A DNA stretch of 11,272 bases from Chrysochromulina tobinii (Eukaryota; Haptophyta; Prymnesiales; Chrysochromulinaceae), in NCBI GenBank assembly GCA_001275005.1, contig JWZX01001321.1, positions 1 to 11,272 on the forward strand, read 5' to 3'. The notes under the pieces were generated by a model. That model was given only the letters and a program-made list of their open reading frames with translations, did no database searches and was not told where the DNA came from. Both the position numbers and the translations under genes were made by a program. Each line of letters begins with the position of its first letter. The stretch's first letter is position 1. Shown here piece by piece: positions 1 through 7,408 of this stretch.

Positions 1-2345
1 TGGAGTGCGAGCGTCACCTTCTCTGTTCTCGCCACCGTCGCTGTCATCGCTGAGGAGACAGAGATGGCCTCGATGACGAAGGTGGAGTCGTCCTTCCACT
101 GGCCCTGGTAGTTCAGCCCCACGGGCATCGAGACGCTGAAGAGCGAGTCGACGTACGCCGAGTTGCCCGCGACGGCGCCGCGCCCTCGGTCGGTCGCCTG
201 GTCGAAGACGATCGAGATTTGATCTCCGGCGCCAAAGGTGGAGTCGCCGTGGTCCGGATCGTCGACGGAGACGAGCACGATCGAGGGAGTCACTCCGAAC
301 TCGGCGCGGAAGGGCGCGAAGCGATCGTCCTCCGACGCGACGATCGGGCCGACGAACGAGTTCGCGCCGTTGCACTTGCGCGCCGTGCTGAGCCTGCACC
401 CCTGGTTGCGGACCCGCCCCTGCGTCTTGACGAGAATGGCGCCGAGCTCACTGTTGAGCTGCGAGCCCGTGCCGTCGACGATGCTGATCACGAAGGTCGA
501 ATCGTCCGTCCACTCGCCTTCGTACGCGTCGCCGAGCGCGACCGAGAAGTTGAACCAGGTGCTCACCACGGCGGCGGGCACCCGTTTCCCGATGTCGTAT
601 GGGCACACGCCCCAGGGCGCAGCGACGGCGGGCGGGGTGGCCGATTGGCAGCCGAGGTCCGTCGCCCGGTCAAATGTGAGGCGGATCACGTCGCCGAATG
701 CGACCGTTGCGTCGCCAAAGTCGGGGTCCTCGCCCACGACCGAGACGAGCACCGGCGGCTCGTCGAGGCCGCAATCTCCCGTGAGCACGGCCGAGATCTC
801 ATTGAGCGGCTCGGAGGTGCCCGCGAGATTTCGGATCACGAGCGCGTCTCGCGGGCGCACCTGATGAGGGAGGCAATCAGAGGTCATCAGAGGCATCAGA
901 GCCCGTCCATCTGGAGCGTCTCGCGGGCGCGCACCGTGCACGTGTTGTTCGGGTGCACGTGCCCGTCGGCCAAAAAGGGCGGGAGCGACCGGTAGGAGGG
1001 CTCGAGGATGGCGATCTGAAAGATGGAGTCGTCGAGCCACTCGCCGCTGTACGACTGGCCGAGCTGTGCATTGAACGCGAAGAGCGAGTCGACGTACTCG
1101 CGGTCGCCCGAGTACCTGCCGAGCATGGTGCTATTGGAGCGGTCGGTCGCCATGTCGAACGTGATGCGCAGCTCGTCGCCGGCGCCGTAGGCGAGATTGA
1201 TGTCATTCGGGTCACTCGCAGAGAACTCGATGATCGTCGGCGTGCCCACGGGGCCAACGCTGCCCGTGATGGGCCAGCGCCGGATGACGGGTGGCGTGGT
1301 CGCGTAGTTGTTGAAGAACGTGAGGTAGTCCTCGCACTGTCGCGTCGAGACGCGCGACCACGAGTGTGGGTAGCGCGGCCCGAGCATGCGGCCGTAATTG
1401 TCGAGGCCGCTGTTGTCAAATTGGTCAGTGGTCCGCGGCACGCTTGGCGGCGAGGGCTCGCCGTAGGCGCACGCCGGCACGGTGACGCCCCCATAGCCAC
1501 ACACGAGCATCGGGGCCTGAGAGGCCGAGAAGGACGTGGTGACGAACCAGGCGCCCGAGCGGAAGTTGGGCGGCTCGGCGCGGTTTTGGTGCGTCAGGTT
1601 CGAATCGAGGCTGCCGGCATCGACCACCTCCACGCGCAGCGCTTGTGGGCTCAGCCAGCTGCCGCGCAGCTCGTAGCCGTCGGCCGCCTGACGCACCGAG
1701 ATGTTCAGTAAGGTTGGCGTGAGCACCAAGAGATCGTGAACCACGAAGCTTGGCGCGACGGTGGCTGACCAGCCGGAAAGCTCCCGATCCAGCACCGCTC
1801 GGAGTCCCGCAAGCATCGCCGCGCTCGCTTGCACGCCCGCGGCAGTGAAGGCACCAAGCTCGGGGGCCCAGACTGTCCCCAAGAGCGACACTGCGAGTGT
1901 GAACGCGCTCGGATCTTGGTGCGTCGTCTCGAGCACGGTATCCGCGCTGGTAGAGTTCCTAGACACCGGCGAGTTGGACGACACGGTGGGCTTGAAAGCA
2001 GTGAAGGGGAAAGTGCCAGGTGCGGAGATCCGTCCACCCTTTGCGACGATGAGCGCTGAAGTGACACCGCTCAGTGAGGCGGGTGAAGTGAAGATGGTGG
2101 TGCCTGGCTGGATGGTGAGCGTCGTGCCAGACGTGACGAATACCTGGTCCGTCAGAACGTATTTGTATGCTGCGAACTGCAGTTCGAATTCGGCGAATGG
2201 CAGCACAAATCAGCACGGTGGCAGTGTCATTTTGGTGACGTGTTTGAAGGATCACGTGCGTGCGTACCCAGGTTTGCGATTTGATGTTGCCACTGACTTG
2301 GAACATGTCCTCGAAAGCTTGTGCGTGAGCCGTCGCCACGGACAA
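1..2345 (-). CDS. Secreted/surface beta-helix-like protein with tandem repeats, 5' part, three exons
   Basis: Not assigned to a named gene. Visible exons are 2345-2268, 2176-935 and 860-1, all joined in phase 0, giving about 726 residues and running off the left edge. Exon 1 reads through ATAHAQA then FEDMF, which looks like the end of a signal peptide. Joining exon 1 to exon 2 creates VSGNIKSQTW followed by YVLTDQVFVTSGTTLTIQPG, then ALIVAKGGRISAPGT. This is the opening typical of right-handed beta-helix surface proteins. From about position 1240 leftwards there are three copies of a roughly 110-residue repeat. Its hallmarks are DPN/DPD, then YGAGDELRITFDMATDR, FGDVIRLTFDRATD or FGAGDQISIVFDQATDR, then YVDSLF and a GEWxDDS motif. 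Several N-glycosylation sequons (NST, NIS, NLT, NNT) fit an extracellular protein. The start codon is uncertain: no ATG leads cleanly into exon 1, and the nearest upstream ATG (2386) is one base out of frame across C homopolymers. Either another intron or a sequence error would explain this. The exon structure is well supported; ligand and role are unknown. Confidence 0.75.
842..934. repeat. 17-nt direct repeat bounding an intron
   Basis: On the plus strand, gcgtctcgcgggcgcac at 844-860 recurs at 916-934 with two extra bases (gc) inserted. One copy is the start of an exon and the other is the 5' end of the adjacent intron, so the repeat period (74 nt at the junction side) equals the intron length exactly. 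Confidence 0.85.
861..934 (-). other. Intron 2 of the beta-helix gene (74 nt), CTGAT-rich and bounded by a direct repeat
   Basis: On the minus strand it starts GTGCGCGCCC and ends CCTCATCAG. Removal is phase 0 and joins NNTCT to VRPRDALVIRN, which matches the end of a neighbouring repeat (TVARTEKVTLAL). The intron contains a TGA in the upstream frame, so it must be spliced for the protein to continue. Its 3' half repeats CTGATG-type units (CTGATGCCT, CTGATGACCT, CTGATTGCCT). The first 19 nt of the intron are nearly identical to the first 17 nt of the following exon. Confidence 0.75.
2177..2267 (-). other. Intron 1 of the beta-helix gene (91 nt)
   Basis: Read on the minus strand, it begins GTACGCAC after TGG and ends CGAACTGCAG. 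Splicing is phase 0 and joins SGNIKSQTW to FAAYKYVLTD, restoring the continuous beta-helix opening. Without splicing this join does not exist, so the call rests on both splice signals and the protein match. Confidence 0.75.
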
Positions 2346-2386
2346 CTGCGCGTAGCAACGGGGGGATAGAAAGGGGGGGTCCCATC

Positions 2387-2680
2387 AAGACATGACTCGG
2401 CGCTTGACCAGCGAGGGTTTTCAGGGCTTCAGGGAGTCGGGTCTCCCGTTGATCTCCGCAAGAGGCACACCGCAAAGAGCGCTGTGCGCAGCATCCCAAA
2501 CGAGCACGGCTCGACCGTGCAGAAGAGAGCCGTCGTCGTCAAACTTCGCGATCGTCGTCGTGGTTCTCCTTCGCAATCTCCCAATTCATAGCAATTTCGC
2601 AAGCAAGTCAAAGGCAATAAGTGAAAAACTCTCCAACAAAATCCACAACATTTTGCTTCAAACTTTTTTGCATGCAAAGA
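2387..2680. other. Gene-free stretch, probable upstream region of the beta-helix gene
   Basis: No ORF with recognisable protein character was found. The part from about 2580 to 2680 is clearly AT-richer than its surroundings and lies upstream of the minus-strand beta-helix gene, so promoter elements or a missing signal-peptide exon could be here. I see no clear TATA box or other motif. A short imperfect palindrome (gcacgg, 5-nt spacer, ccgtgc) lies near 2503-2519. Confidence 0.4.
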
Positions 2681-2911
2681 AGATGGTGGAGAAGGAGGTG
2701 AAGGTCATGGAGGAGGGCAGGGCGGCACGGCGGTGGCGGTGAAGCAGGGGGCGATGGCAGAGGCGGCGAAGGTGGGAGGGGAAGGTTGGGGTGGCGAAGG
2801 CGGAGGGGGGTGTGGGCGGCGAGGGTGATGAGCGGAGAGCTTGGCGGAGGAGGTGAGGGTGGCGGTGTCGATGGCGGTGGGCGTGGCGGAGCCCGGAGGA
2901 GGCGATGGGGA

Positions 2912-3228
2912 TGGTGGCGGTGGCGAGGGTGGCGGTAGCGAGGGGGGTGGCGACGACGGCGCCTTTGCAGCGCGTGGGGAAGGGGAGGGAGATGGAAGTG
3001 GATGACTGGGCGGTGGGGGACCGGTGGCGACGGCGCCTTGCAGCGCGTGGGGAGGGCGGCGGCGGCGGTGGCGAGGGTGGCGGTGGCGAGGGTGGCGGTA
3101 GCGAGGGGGGTGGCGACGACGGCGCCTTTGCAGCGCGTGGGGAAGGGGAGGGAGATGGAAGTGGATGACTGGGCGGTGGGGGACCGGTGGCGACGGCGCC
3201 TTGCAGCGCGTGGGGAGGGCGGCGGCGG
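2912..3228. repeat. Two tandem 163-bp repeats inside the G-rich block
   Basis: Copy 1 runs from about 2912 to 3065 and copy 2 from about 3075 to 3228. The period, measured at shared landmarks (gcctttgcagcgcg and gatgactgggcggtggg), is exactly 163 bp. The copies look essentially identical over about 150 bp, which points to a recent duplication. Each copy contains two smaller related segments ending in gcagcgcgtgggga. Confidence 0.85.
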
Positions 3229-3244
3229 CGGAGAGGACGGAGGT

Positions 3245-3289
3245 GGAGGCAAAGGAAACGGAGGCAAAGGAAACGGAGGCAAAGGAAAC
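3245..3289. repeat. 15-bp tandem repeat, three perfect copies
   Basis: The unit ggaggcaaaggaaac occurs at 3245-3259, 3260-3274 and 3275-3289. It lies in the G-rich block and is the only strictly purine stretch there with short A runs. Confidence 0.9.
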
Positions 3290-3371
3290 GGGGTGGCGGC
3301 GAGGGCAGCGGCGGCGGCGGCGGTGAGGGCCGCGACGGCGGGTGCGGCGGCGGCGAGGGCGGAGGCGGCAG

Positions 3372-3668
3372 GTTGCCGAGCAGGATGAGCCCACACCCCT
3401 CGCCTCCGGCTCCGCCTTGTAAGTCGACGCCATGCACCAGCGGCGGAGAAGTCGCCGCCATGCGCCAACGACCAACCATAATGGCGGTGATCTCATTGTT
3501 TGCACCCACCATCGCATCACGATGCCACACGCGCACGTACCAAAGATTGCCCGACGACTCGCTGGGCGCGGTGCCGCCGTACGTGTAGCCTGTGATGCCC
3601 TCGATCTGCGTGGTGGTCGCCTCGTTGATTGGCACCTTGCCGAGCAGGATGAGCCCACGCCCCCGCTA
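3372..3668 (-). pseudogene. Detached fragment of a second beta-helix family gene
   Basis: One minus-strand frame reads GLILLGKVPINEATTTQIEG, then ITGYTYGGTAPSESSG, then LWYVRVWHRDAMVGANNEI. This is the central module of the beta-helix family seen at 1-2345, where it normally follows the ALIVAKGG...APGT segment. Here no such N-terminal part is found upstream: the frame meets a TAG at 3668-3666, just before the fragment. Downstream, family similarity ends near the NEITAI residues. The frame then meets a second GLILLGNL and runs into the G-rich block as PPPPSPPP. A live exon of a gene with unseen introns is possible, because the fragment itself has no stops. A broken paralogue is the simpler reading. 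Confidence 0.55.
3373..3658. repeat. 22-nt perfect direct repeat, copies 264 nt apart
   Basis: The same 22 nt, beginning ttgccgagcagg and ending gagcccac, occurs at 3373-3394 and 3637-3658. Both copies encode GLILLG on the minus strand in the same frame, because 264 is a multiple of three. The left copy touches the G-rich minisatellite and may mark a duplication breakpoint. Confidence 0.85.
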
Positions 3669-4512
3669 CCACCGACAAGGGCAGCACAACTCTTTGAGAG
3701 GCCATCGCAAGTCTTGGAGGTATCGGCGGCGGCGAGTGGAGTGGATGCCCACCCATTCAGCACTTTACTGGTCTCGTTGGAAAAGGTTGCCGCGCGACAA
3801 AATCTACCGGTAACAGTTTCAAAAACACCGGGGGGAGCGAGTACACTTGGACAGACACACGAATAACCGGGTTGATCACACAAACTCCCTCAAAGAACCG
3901 AACCGACTCACAGACGCACGCACCGGCTCGCAGTCCGGCACCGCGGCGCGGCGTCGAGCGCCAAAAACGGTGCCACCGATTCAAATGACCCCTCAGCAGG
4001 CCGACACGAGATTCTCGAGCGTCCCTCCCACCGACGATGCGAACGCGCGCGCGGCGAGGTACTCTGCATTTACTCCTGCACGCGCCGTGCAAAGGGCCCG
4101 CGCGGCGCGGGCGTCGTCTCCACCGGACAGCTCGCGAGCAGCTCGAGTCGATCCTGCATCATCTCGCGCTCCTCATGCCGGTTCCGATCACGCTGCACGC
4201 GCCCGCCTCCGTCGTAGCACCCCCTGACAACTCACCAAGAGCGTCGCGCCTGCGCCGTACCCGTCGAACTCGGCGTATCGGAATGAGGGAGGCGATCAAC
4301 GGCACTCAGCGGCAATCGGTGGCACTCGGAGAAACTAACCTACAGCGGACCTAGCTTCGCGGGTCGGCAAAAATTGCGCCGGCCGAGCGGCGGCAGCAGC
4401 TATTTGCATCAGTCGATCGGGACGACCTGACAGCCAATCACGGAGAGAACATCAGCGTACAAGGGGGAGGGCGATCAACATGCCATGGAGAGAAAGAGAG
4501 AGAGAGACACCA
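3669..4512. other. Mostly non-coding stretch with decayed intron-like repeat and GA microsatellite
   Basis: Short ORFs occur on both strands but none has recognisable motifs. Positions 4282-4329 resemble the CTGAT-type intron sequence of the beta-helix gene: gatcgcctccctcat on the minus strand, against gattgcctccctcat there. The splice-site AG is missing here. A GA-rich microsatellite lies at about 4488-4510. It is flanked by a 12-nt direct repeat, atcaacatgcca, at 4474-4485 and 4512-4523. Confidence 0.5.
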
Positions 4513-4758
4513 TCAACATGCCAAGAGGACGCAATCAGCAAGCGATGCGAGGACATGATCGGGCTCCACGATTCTCACCGAGCTTTGGACGAGATCATCG
4601 AGGCTCGGCCGGCCATCGGCGGTGATCAGCCGCTGCATCGCGGGGTGGATGAGTCGAGCGCACTGCATGCTCCAGCAGGCGTGGAGGAGCGCGACGCTCG
4701 TAAGCAGCCCGAATGAGAGGAACTTGAGCGGGTGCGCATCCTGGAAGCTGAGCAGCAT
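4513..4758 (-). CDS. Uncharacterised 81-residue ORF with one hydrophobic segment, doubtful
   Basis: A genuine ATG (4758-4756) opens an 81-residue frame ending in TGA. Residues 12-29 (KFLSFGLLTSVALLHACW) are hydrophobic enough for one membrane segment. The rest (PAMQRLITADGRPSLDDLV) looks protein-like, and most codons end in G or C as in the window's real genes. I recognise no family. It lies just before the PurF fragment on the opposite strand, in a decayed area, so it may be a gene remnant or chance. Confidence 0.25.
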   Translation of the reverse strand: MLLSFQDAHPLKFLSFGLLTSVALLHACWSMQCARLIHPAMQRLITADGRPSLDDLVQSSVRIVEPDHVLASLADCVLLAC

Positions 4759-4776
4759 CTCTCGCTCAGCGCCGTC

Positions 4777-5192
4777 AGCATGCTTGATGAGTTGTTTTTG
4801 GCAGCAGCGAGCACGTTGCCAAGCTCACAGGCAGCGTGGGCATCGGCCACGTGCGCTACCCGACTGCAGGCAGCTCACTAACCTCGCCCTTTGGCATCGT
4901 GCTCGCGAACAACGGCAACCTGGTGAACTGAACAGAGCACAATGCAGAGATGGTCGCCGAGTGGCGGCATCTCAACACCGGCTCCGAATCGGAGGTTCTT
5001 CTCAACATCTTCGCCGCCGCGGTTCATGACAGCGTGAGCTTGAGGTCTTCCTCGCCATAAGTGGCCGGGGCGCTGCCGTGCTGCAACGATGCAGACGTGC
5101 TCGCGGCGGTGCGCAACATGATGCGCCGCTGCATAGGCGGGTACGCGGTTGTGACGCTGATCGTCGGCACGGGCCTCGCGTTTTCCTCGTGA
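4777..5192 (+). pseudogene. Broken fragment of amidophosphoribosyltransferase (PurF) glutaminase domain
   Basis: PurF makes phosphoribosylamine from PRPP and glutamine, the first step of purine synthesis. One frame reads [37 protein letters not shown], a stop, then EWRHLNTGSESEVLLNIFA, a second stop, then VLAAVRNMMRRCIGGYAVV. These match the middle of the N-terminal glutamine amidotransferase domain in the right order. The damage is clear. There is a TGA at 4929-4931 and a TAA at 5058-5060. About ten residues usually found between the TAGSS and SPFGI motifs are missing. Near 4790-4798 there is an apparent frameshift at a T run, where SMLDELF and FGSSEHVA lie in different frames. The catalytic N-terminal cysteine region and the whole phosphoribosyltransferase domain are absent. 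The style ([11 protein letters not shown]) is closer to bacterial or plastid-type PurF than to the animal enzyme. Similarity is strong and loss of function is certain for this piece. Confidence 0.85.
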
Positions 5193-5281
5193 CCGTTTAT
5201 CATTCATGTTAATACACACAACACGTTCACGACGCTCCGCCTAGCTACCCCCGACGCTCAAAGACCCCCACCCAAAAACCC

Positions 5282-5320
5282 GGCGCGTTCCGGGGCGCCG
5301 CGCGGGCCTCGAAACGCGCC
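5282..5320. promoter_or_regulatory. Inverted repeat upstream of the FHA gene
   Basis: ggcgcgtt at 5282-5289 is matched by aacgcgcc at 5313-5320, with a very GC-rich spacer. It lies 37 nt before the ATG at 5357, probably in the 5' leader or core promoter. It could form a hairpin or bind a dimeric factor. No function is shown, and such motifs arise easily in this composition. Confidence 0.25.
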
Positions 5321-5356
5321 GTCCTGGGCTCGATCATCAGACTGAGGGGCGCTCAC

Positions 5357-6199
5357 ATGCATGCGTCCCAGTTTACTCCAGTGATGCTCGTGCCGTCTGC
5401 CGGCGTGGCGCCGCTGCGACTCTCAAGCAAGCCGGACTCGATGCTCATCTTCGGCCGCGACGCCGATCCCCAAGCGCCGACGGCGATCGGCGTGCGCAGC
5501 ATGCAAATCTCCCGCCAGCAAGGCCAACTGCGCCGTCTAGCTGATGGCACCGTCGAGTGCACGCAAGTTGGGTCTGGCCTGATGCGTTGCAACGCAGGAT
5601 ACTTCCAGCGTGGCGAAGTTCGACAGCTCACAGTCGGTGATGTGTTGGAGCTCCTCGAGAACAACACATGCCCTGACAGCAAGGGCAAGGTGAGGAAGGT
5701 CGTCGTCGCGAGCTGGAGCGTCGTTGAGCCGCCAACCGAGACCCCACCCGCTGAGCTTCCTGCCGCAGCGCCTCCAGTCACGCCAGAAGCCACAGCCGCC
5801 TCTGCTCAGCCGCCACAGCCGCCGCCGCCGTCGCCGCCGCTGCCGAGCAAACAAGACCACCGCGACAGACCACCTCCGCACTCGGCGCCGATGGCCAAGC
5901 GAGTTCGCCTCGGCCCCCTCCCGCCAGCCGCAGATGCACAGCTATGGGTGGCGCTAAAAGACGCCGCACTCAACGACCTCATCAACACGAAGACCGAGCT
6001 GGCCAACACGCAGGCGATCATGCAACGACAGAAATCCATCATCCTACAGCAGATAAGCACCATCGACGCGTTCAAGAACATGATGAAATCGGGCCAAGGC
6101 GCAAAAGCCCTCATGAGCCTCGTCGAGCTCGTGCAGACTGTCACGCCCGACGTCTTCGCATCGATCGCGCGCGTTGTTGCCATGCGCCTCGGCACCTAG
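5357..6199 (+). CDS. FHA-domain protein, PNKP/aprataxin-like FHA, 280 residues
   Basis: A single open exon from ATG to TAG. Residues about 8-120 form an FHA domain, a phosphothreonine-peptide reader: FGRD (33-36 region, with the GR pair), then ISRQQGQL (SR at 52-53) and VGSG (71-74), ending QLTVGDVLELLEN. The SRQQ wording, with Q in place of the usual H after SR, is typical of the FHA domains of PNKP, aprataxin and APLF, which bind XRCC1/XRCC4. That makes a DNA-repair link possible but unproven. Residues 124-178 are a proline-rich linker. KRVRLGP near 181-187 is a short basic patch that could be a nuclear localisation signal. Residues about 190-280 are predicted helical (NTKTELANTQAIMQRQKSII) and may dimerise. 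No kinase, phosphatase or nuclease domain follows, so it looks like an adaptor. The next FHA gene lies 1.2 kb downstream on the same strand, but its FHA subtype differs, so recent duplication is not indicated. Confidence 0.85.
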   Translation: MHASQFTPVMLVPSAGVAPLRLSSKPDSMLIFGRDADPQAPTAIGVRSMQISRQQGQLRRLADGTVECTQVGSGLMRCNAGYFQRGEVRQLTVGDVLELLENNTCPDSKGKVRKVVVASWSVVEPPTETPPAELPAAAPPVTPEATAASAQPPQPPPPSPPLPSKQDHRDRPPPHSAPMAKRVRLGPLPPAADAQLWVALKDAALNDLINTKTELANTQAIMQRQKSIILQQISTIDAFKNMMKSGQGAKALMSLVELVQTVTPDVFASIARVVAMRLGT

Positions 6200-6201
6200 A
6201 G

Positions 6202-6291
6202 CCGCAGGCGTTGATCCGCAGGCGTTGATCCGCAGGCGTTGATCCACAGGCGTTGATCCGCAGGCGTTGATCCGCAGGCGTTGATCCGCAG
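6202..6291. repeat. 14-bp tandem repeat just after a stop codon
   Basis: The unit ccgcaggcgttgat occurs six times in a row from 6202 to 6285, plus a partial ccgcag. The copies are perfect except for one g-to-a change in the fourth (ccacag). The array starts three bases after the TAG of the FHA gene, so it should be in the 3' UTR. Confidence 0.95.
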
Positions 6292-6859
6292 GAGCGACAG
6301 AGCAGACGGAGCGCGACGGAGTGCAGAGGTACAGCGCAGTACTGAGTACAGCGCAGCGACAGAAGAGCGTGAGTGCGAGCGCTTCACCAGCAGATCGGTT
6401 CTGAGATCTTCGAAGGCTCCGAGCGGTGTGTGGCCTGTTCATGGTCTACTTGGCAGAGAGACATTTTCGATGCAGAACATTTAAGGGCACTCATGTACAC
6501 CAAGCAACACTCTTCACGCACCACCTGCGCCGGCATCTCGCTCGCCGCCGTGATCGGTGCGCGGGCGCTCCCCGTCGCACACGGGGCGAAAGCCAAAATA
6601 TCTCACCCCACATGCACTATGGTGGAGGCACTATGGTGGAGGCATGAATAGCGAAACCAATGACTCGACAACATTCATTCTATTTGAATCGCCCTTATCC
6701 TACTTTCCTATCATAGCTAATTTTCCACATCGCGAAGCGGCGGATTTCAGTGGAGGCAGCTGGAGGCCCGGATCCAACCCGGCCGCCGCCTTCGAGCGGC
6801 GCGGTGCTTGCTCTCATGTTGCCTACTCGCTCGAGCTGAGAGCGGCGGCCTGAACCGCC
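6292..6859. other. Intergenic stretch between convergent FHA and IMP3 genes
   Basis: No gene recognised. It should hold the 3' UTRs and polyadenylation signals of two converging genes. Positions about 6640-6730 are AT-rich compared with the surroundings. A 14-bp unit, gcactatggtggag, occurs twice in tandem at 6614-6641. I see no canonical AATAAA signal. Confidence 0.5.
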
Positions 6860-7281
6860 TCACAACAGGGCGTAGTCGTCGAGCTTGTCGCTGTACCGCA
6901 TGATCGTGACCTTGATCTTCGATGTGTCCACCCACTTGACGTAATCCTCCATCGTGCGGCTGACGAGGTAGCTCGAATCAGTGACGCTGTGCGGTCCGAC
7001 TCGGATGTGGCCCTGCTCGACGAGCGTGACGGCCTCTTTCATGGTCTCCGCCATCTTGAGCCGCACGAGCACGACGAGCAGCCGGCGGCGGCAAAGCGTC
7101 GACGCGGCAATCTTGTCGCACGCGAGCAGCCGCTTCGCCTGGATGATACCGAGGCTGTATAGCTTGTCGAGCAGCACGTCGGTCGTCTCGAGGCGCACCG
7201 GGTCGCGCGCGTCCAGGTTCTTGAACTGTGTTGTCAGCTCCGTGATTTTCTCGCGCGGAGCTCGAATGTGCGTGTTTTTGT
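6860..7281 (-). CDS. IMP3: U3 small nucleolar ribonucleoprotein IMP3, C-terminal exon
   Basis: IMP3 binds U3 snoRNA within the SSU processome in the nucleolus and helps U3 pair with pre-rRNA for 18S maturation. The exon encodes about 139 residues of a protein normally near 183. Family motifs appear in order: LLDKLYSLGII, then the S4 RNA-binding domain CRRRLLVVLVRLKMAET and VEQGHIRVGPHSVTD, then YLVSRTMEDYVKWVDTSKIK and a DDYALL end before TGA. The usual basic N-terminus, with its VDFL element, is absent. A strong 3' splice site precedes the exon (seven T, then CGCTCTTTCACAG at 7282-7294), so an upstream exon is expected. A second possible acceptor is the AG about 20 nt inside. I could not find the first exon anywhere on the minus strand to the window's end. 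It is either beyond 11272, which would nest the FHA-MBD gene inside its intron, or lost. Confidence 0.9.
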
Positions 7282-7408
7282 CTGTGAAAGAGCGAAAAAA
7301 ACGATTCGGGGCACGCGACGGAAATCCGGAAAGAAGCGCTGGATACGGTGTGCAGGGTGCGCAGTCCCCTCTGCAGCCCCCCCCACGTTCTCGGTCCGTG
7401 ACAAAAAC

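Larger units (their letters stand above)
2680..3371. repeat. G-rich minisatellite block, about 690 bp
   Basis: The plus strand is almost entirely GGN and GRN triplets (ggtggcgag, ggtggcggt, ggcggcggc), with very strong G-over-C skew and many runs of three or more G. Several frames stay open on both strands for this reason. On the minus strand they read as proline/serine-rich (SPPPP-like) or alanine/arginine-rich protein. I treat the block as non-coding or unverified, because open frames follow automatically from the composition. Confidence 0.8.

Noticed and set aside
219-995. Plus-strand ORFs of 208-258 residues over the left end
   Set aside because: They are antisense to exon 3 and the end of exon 2 of the beta-helix gene, whose minus-strand frame carries clear repeat motifs. 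The plus-strand readings have none.
2608-3883. Long minus-strand proline-rich ORFs, read as an extensin-like wall protein
   Set aside because: All three frames are open because of the C-rich composition. No signal peptide or clean start was found, and only the short beta-helix segment at 3372-3668 has family support.
4200-4330. Possible exon of another beta-helix repeat on the minus strand (YAEFDGYGAGATLL) with a GTGAGT donor
   Set aside because: The similarity to the GAGD motif is only a few residues long and soon meets a stop. It is noted only as part of a decayed region.
7268-7408. Start of the FHA-MBD protein upstream of 7409
   Set aside because: The frame is open, but it begins at a GTG and overlaps the IMP3 exon and its splice acceptor. 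The first ATG in frame, at 7409, has a good context and leads into the FHA domain.
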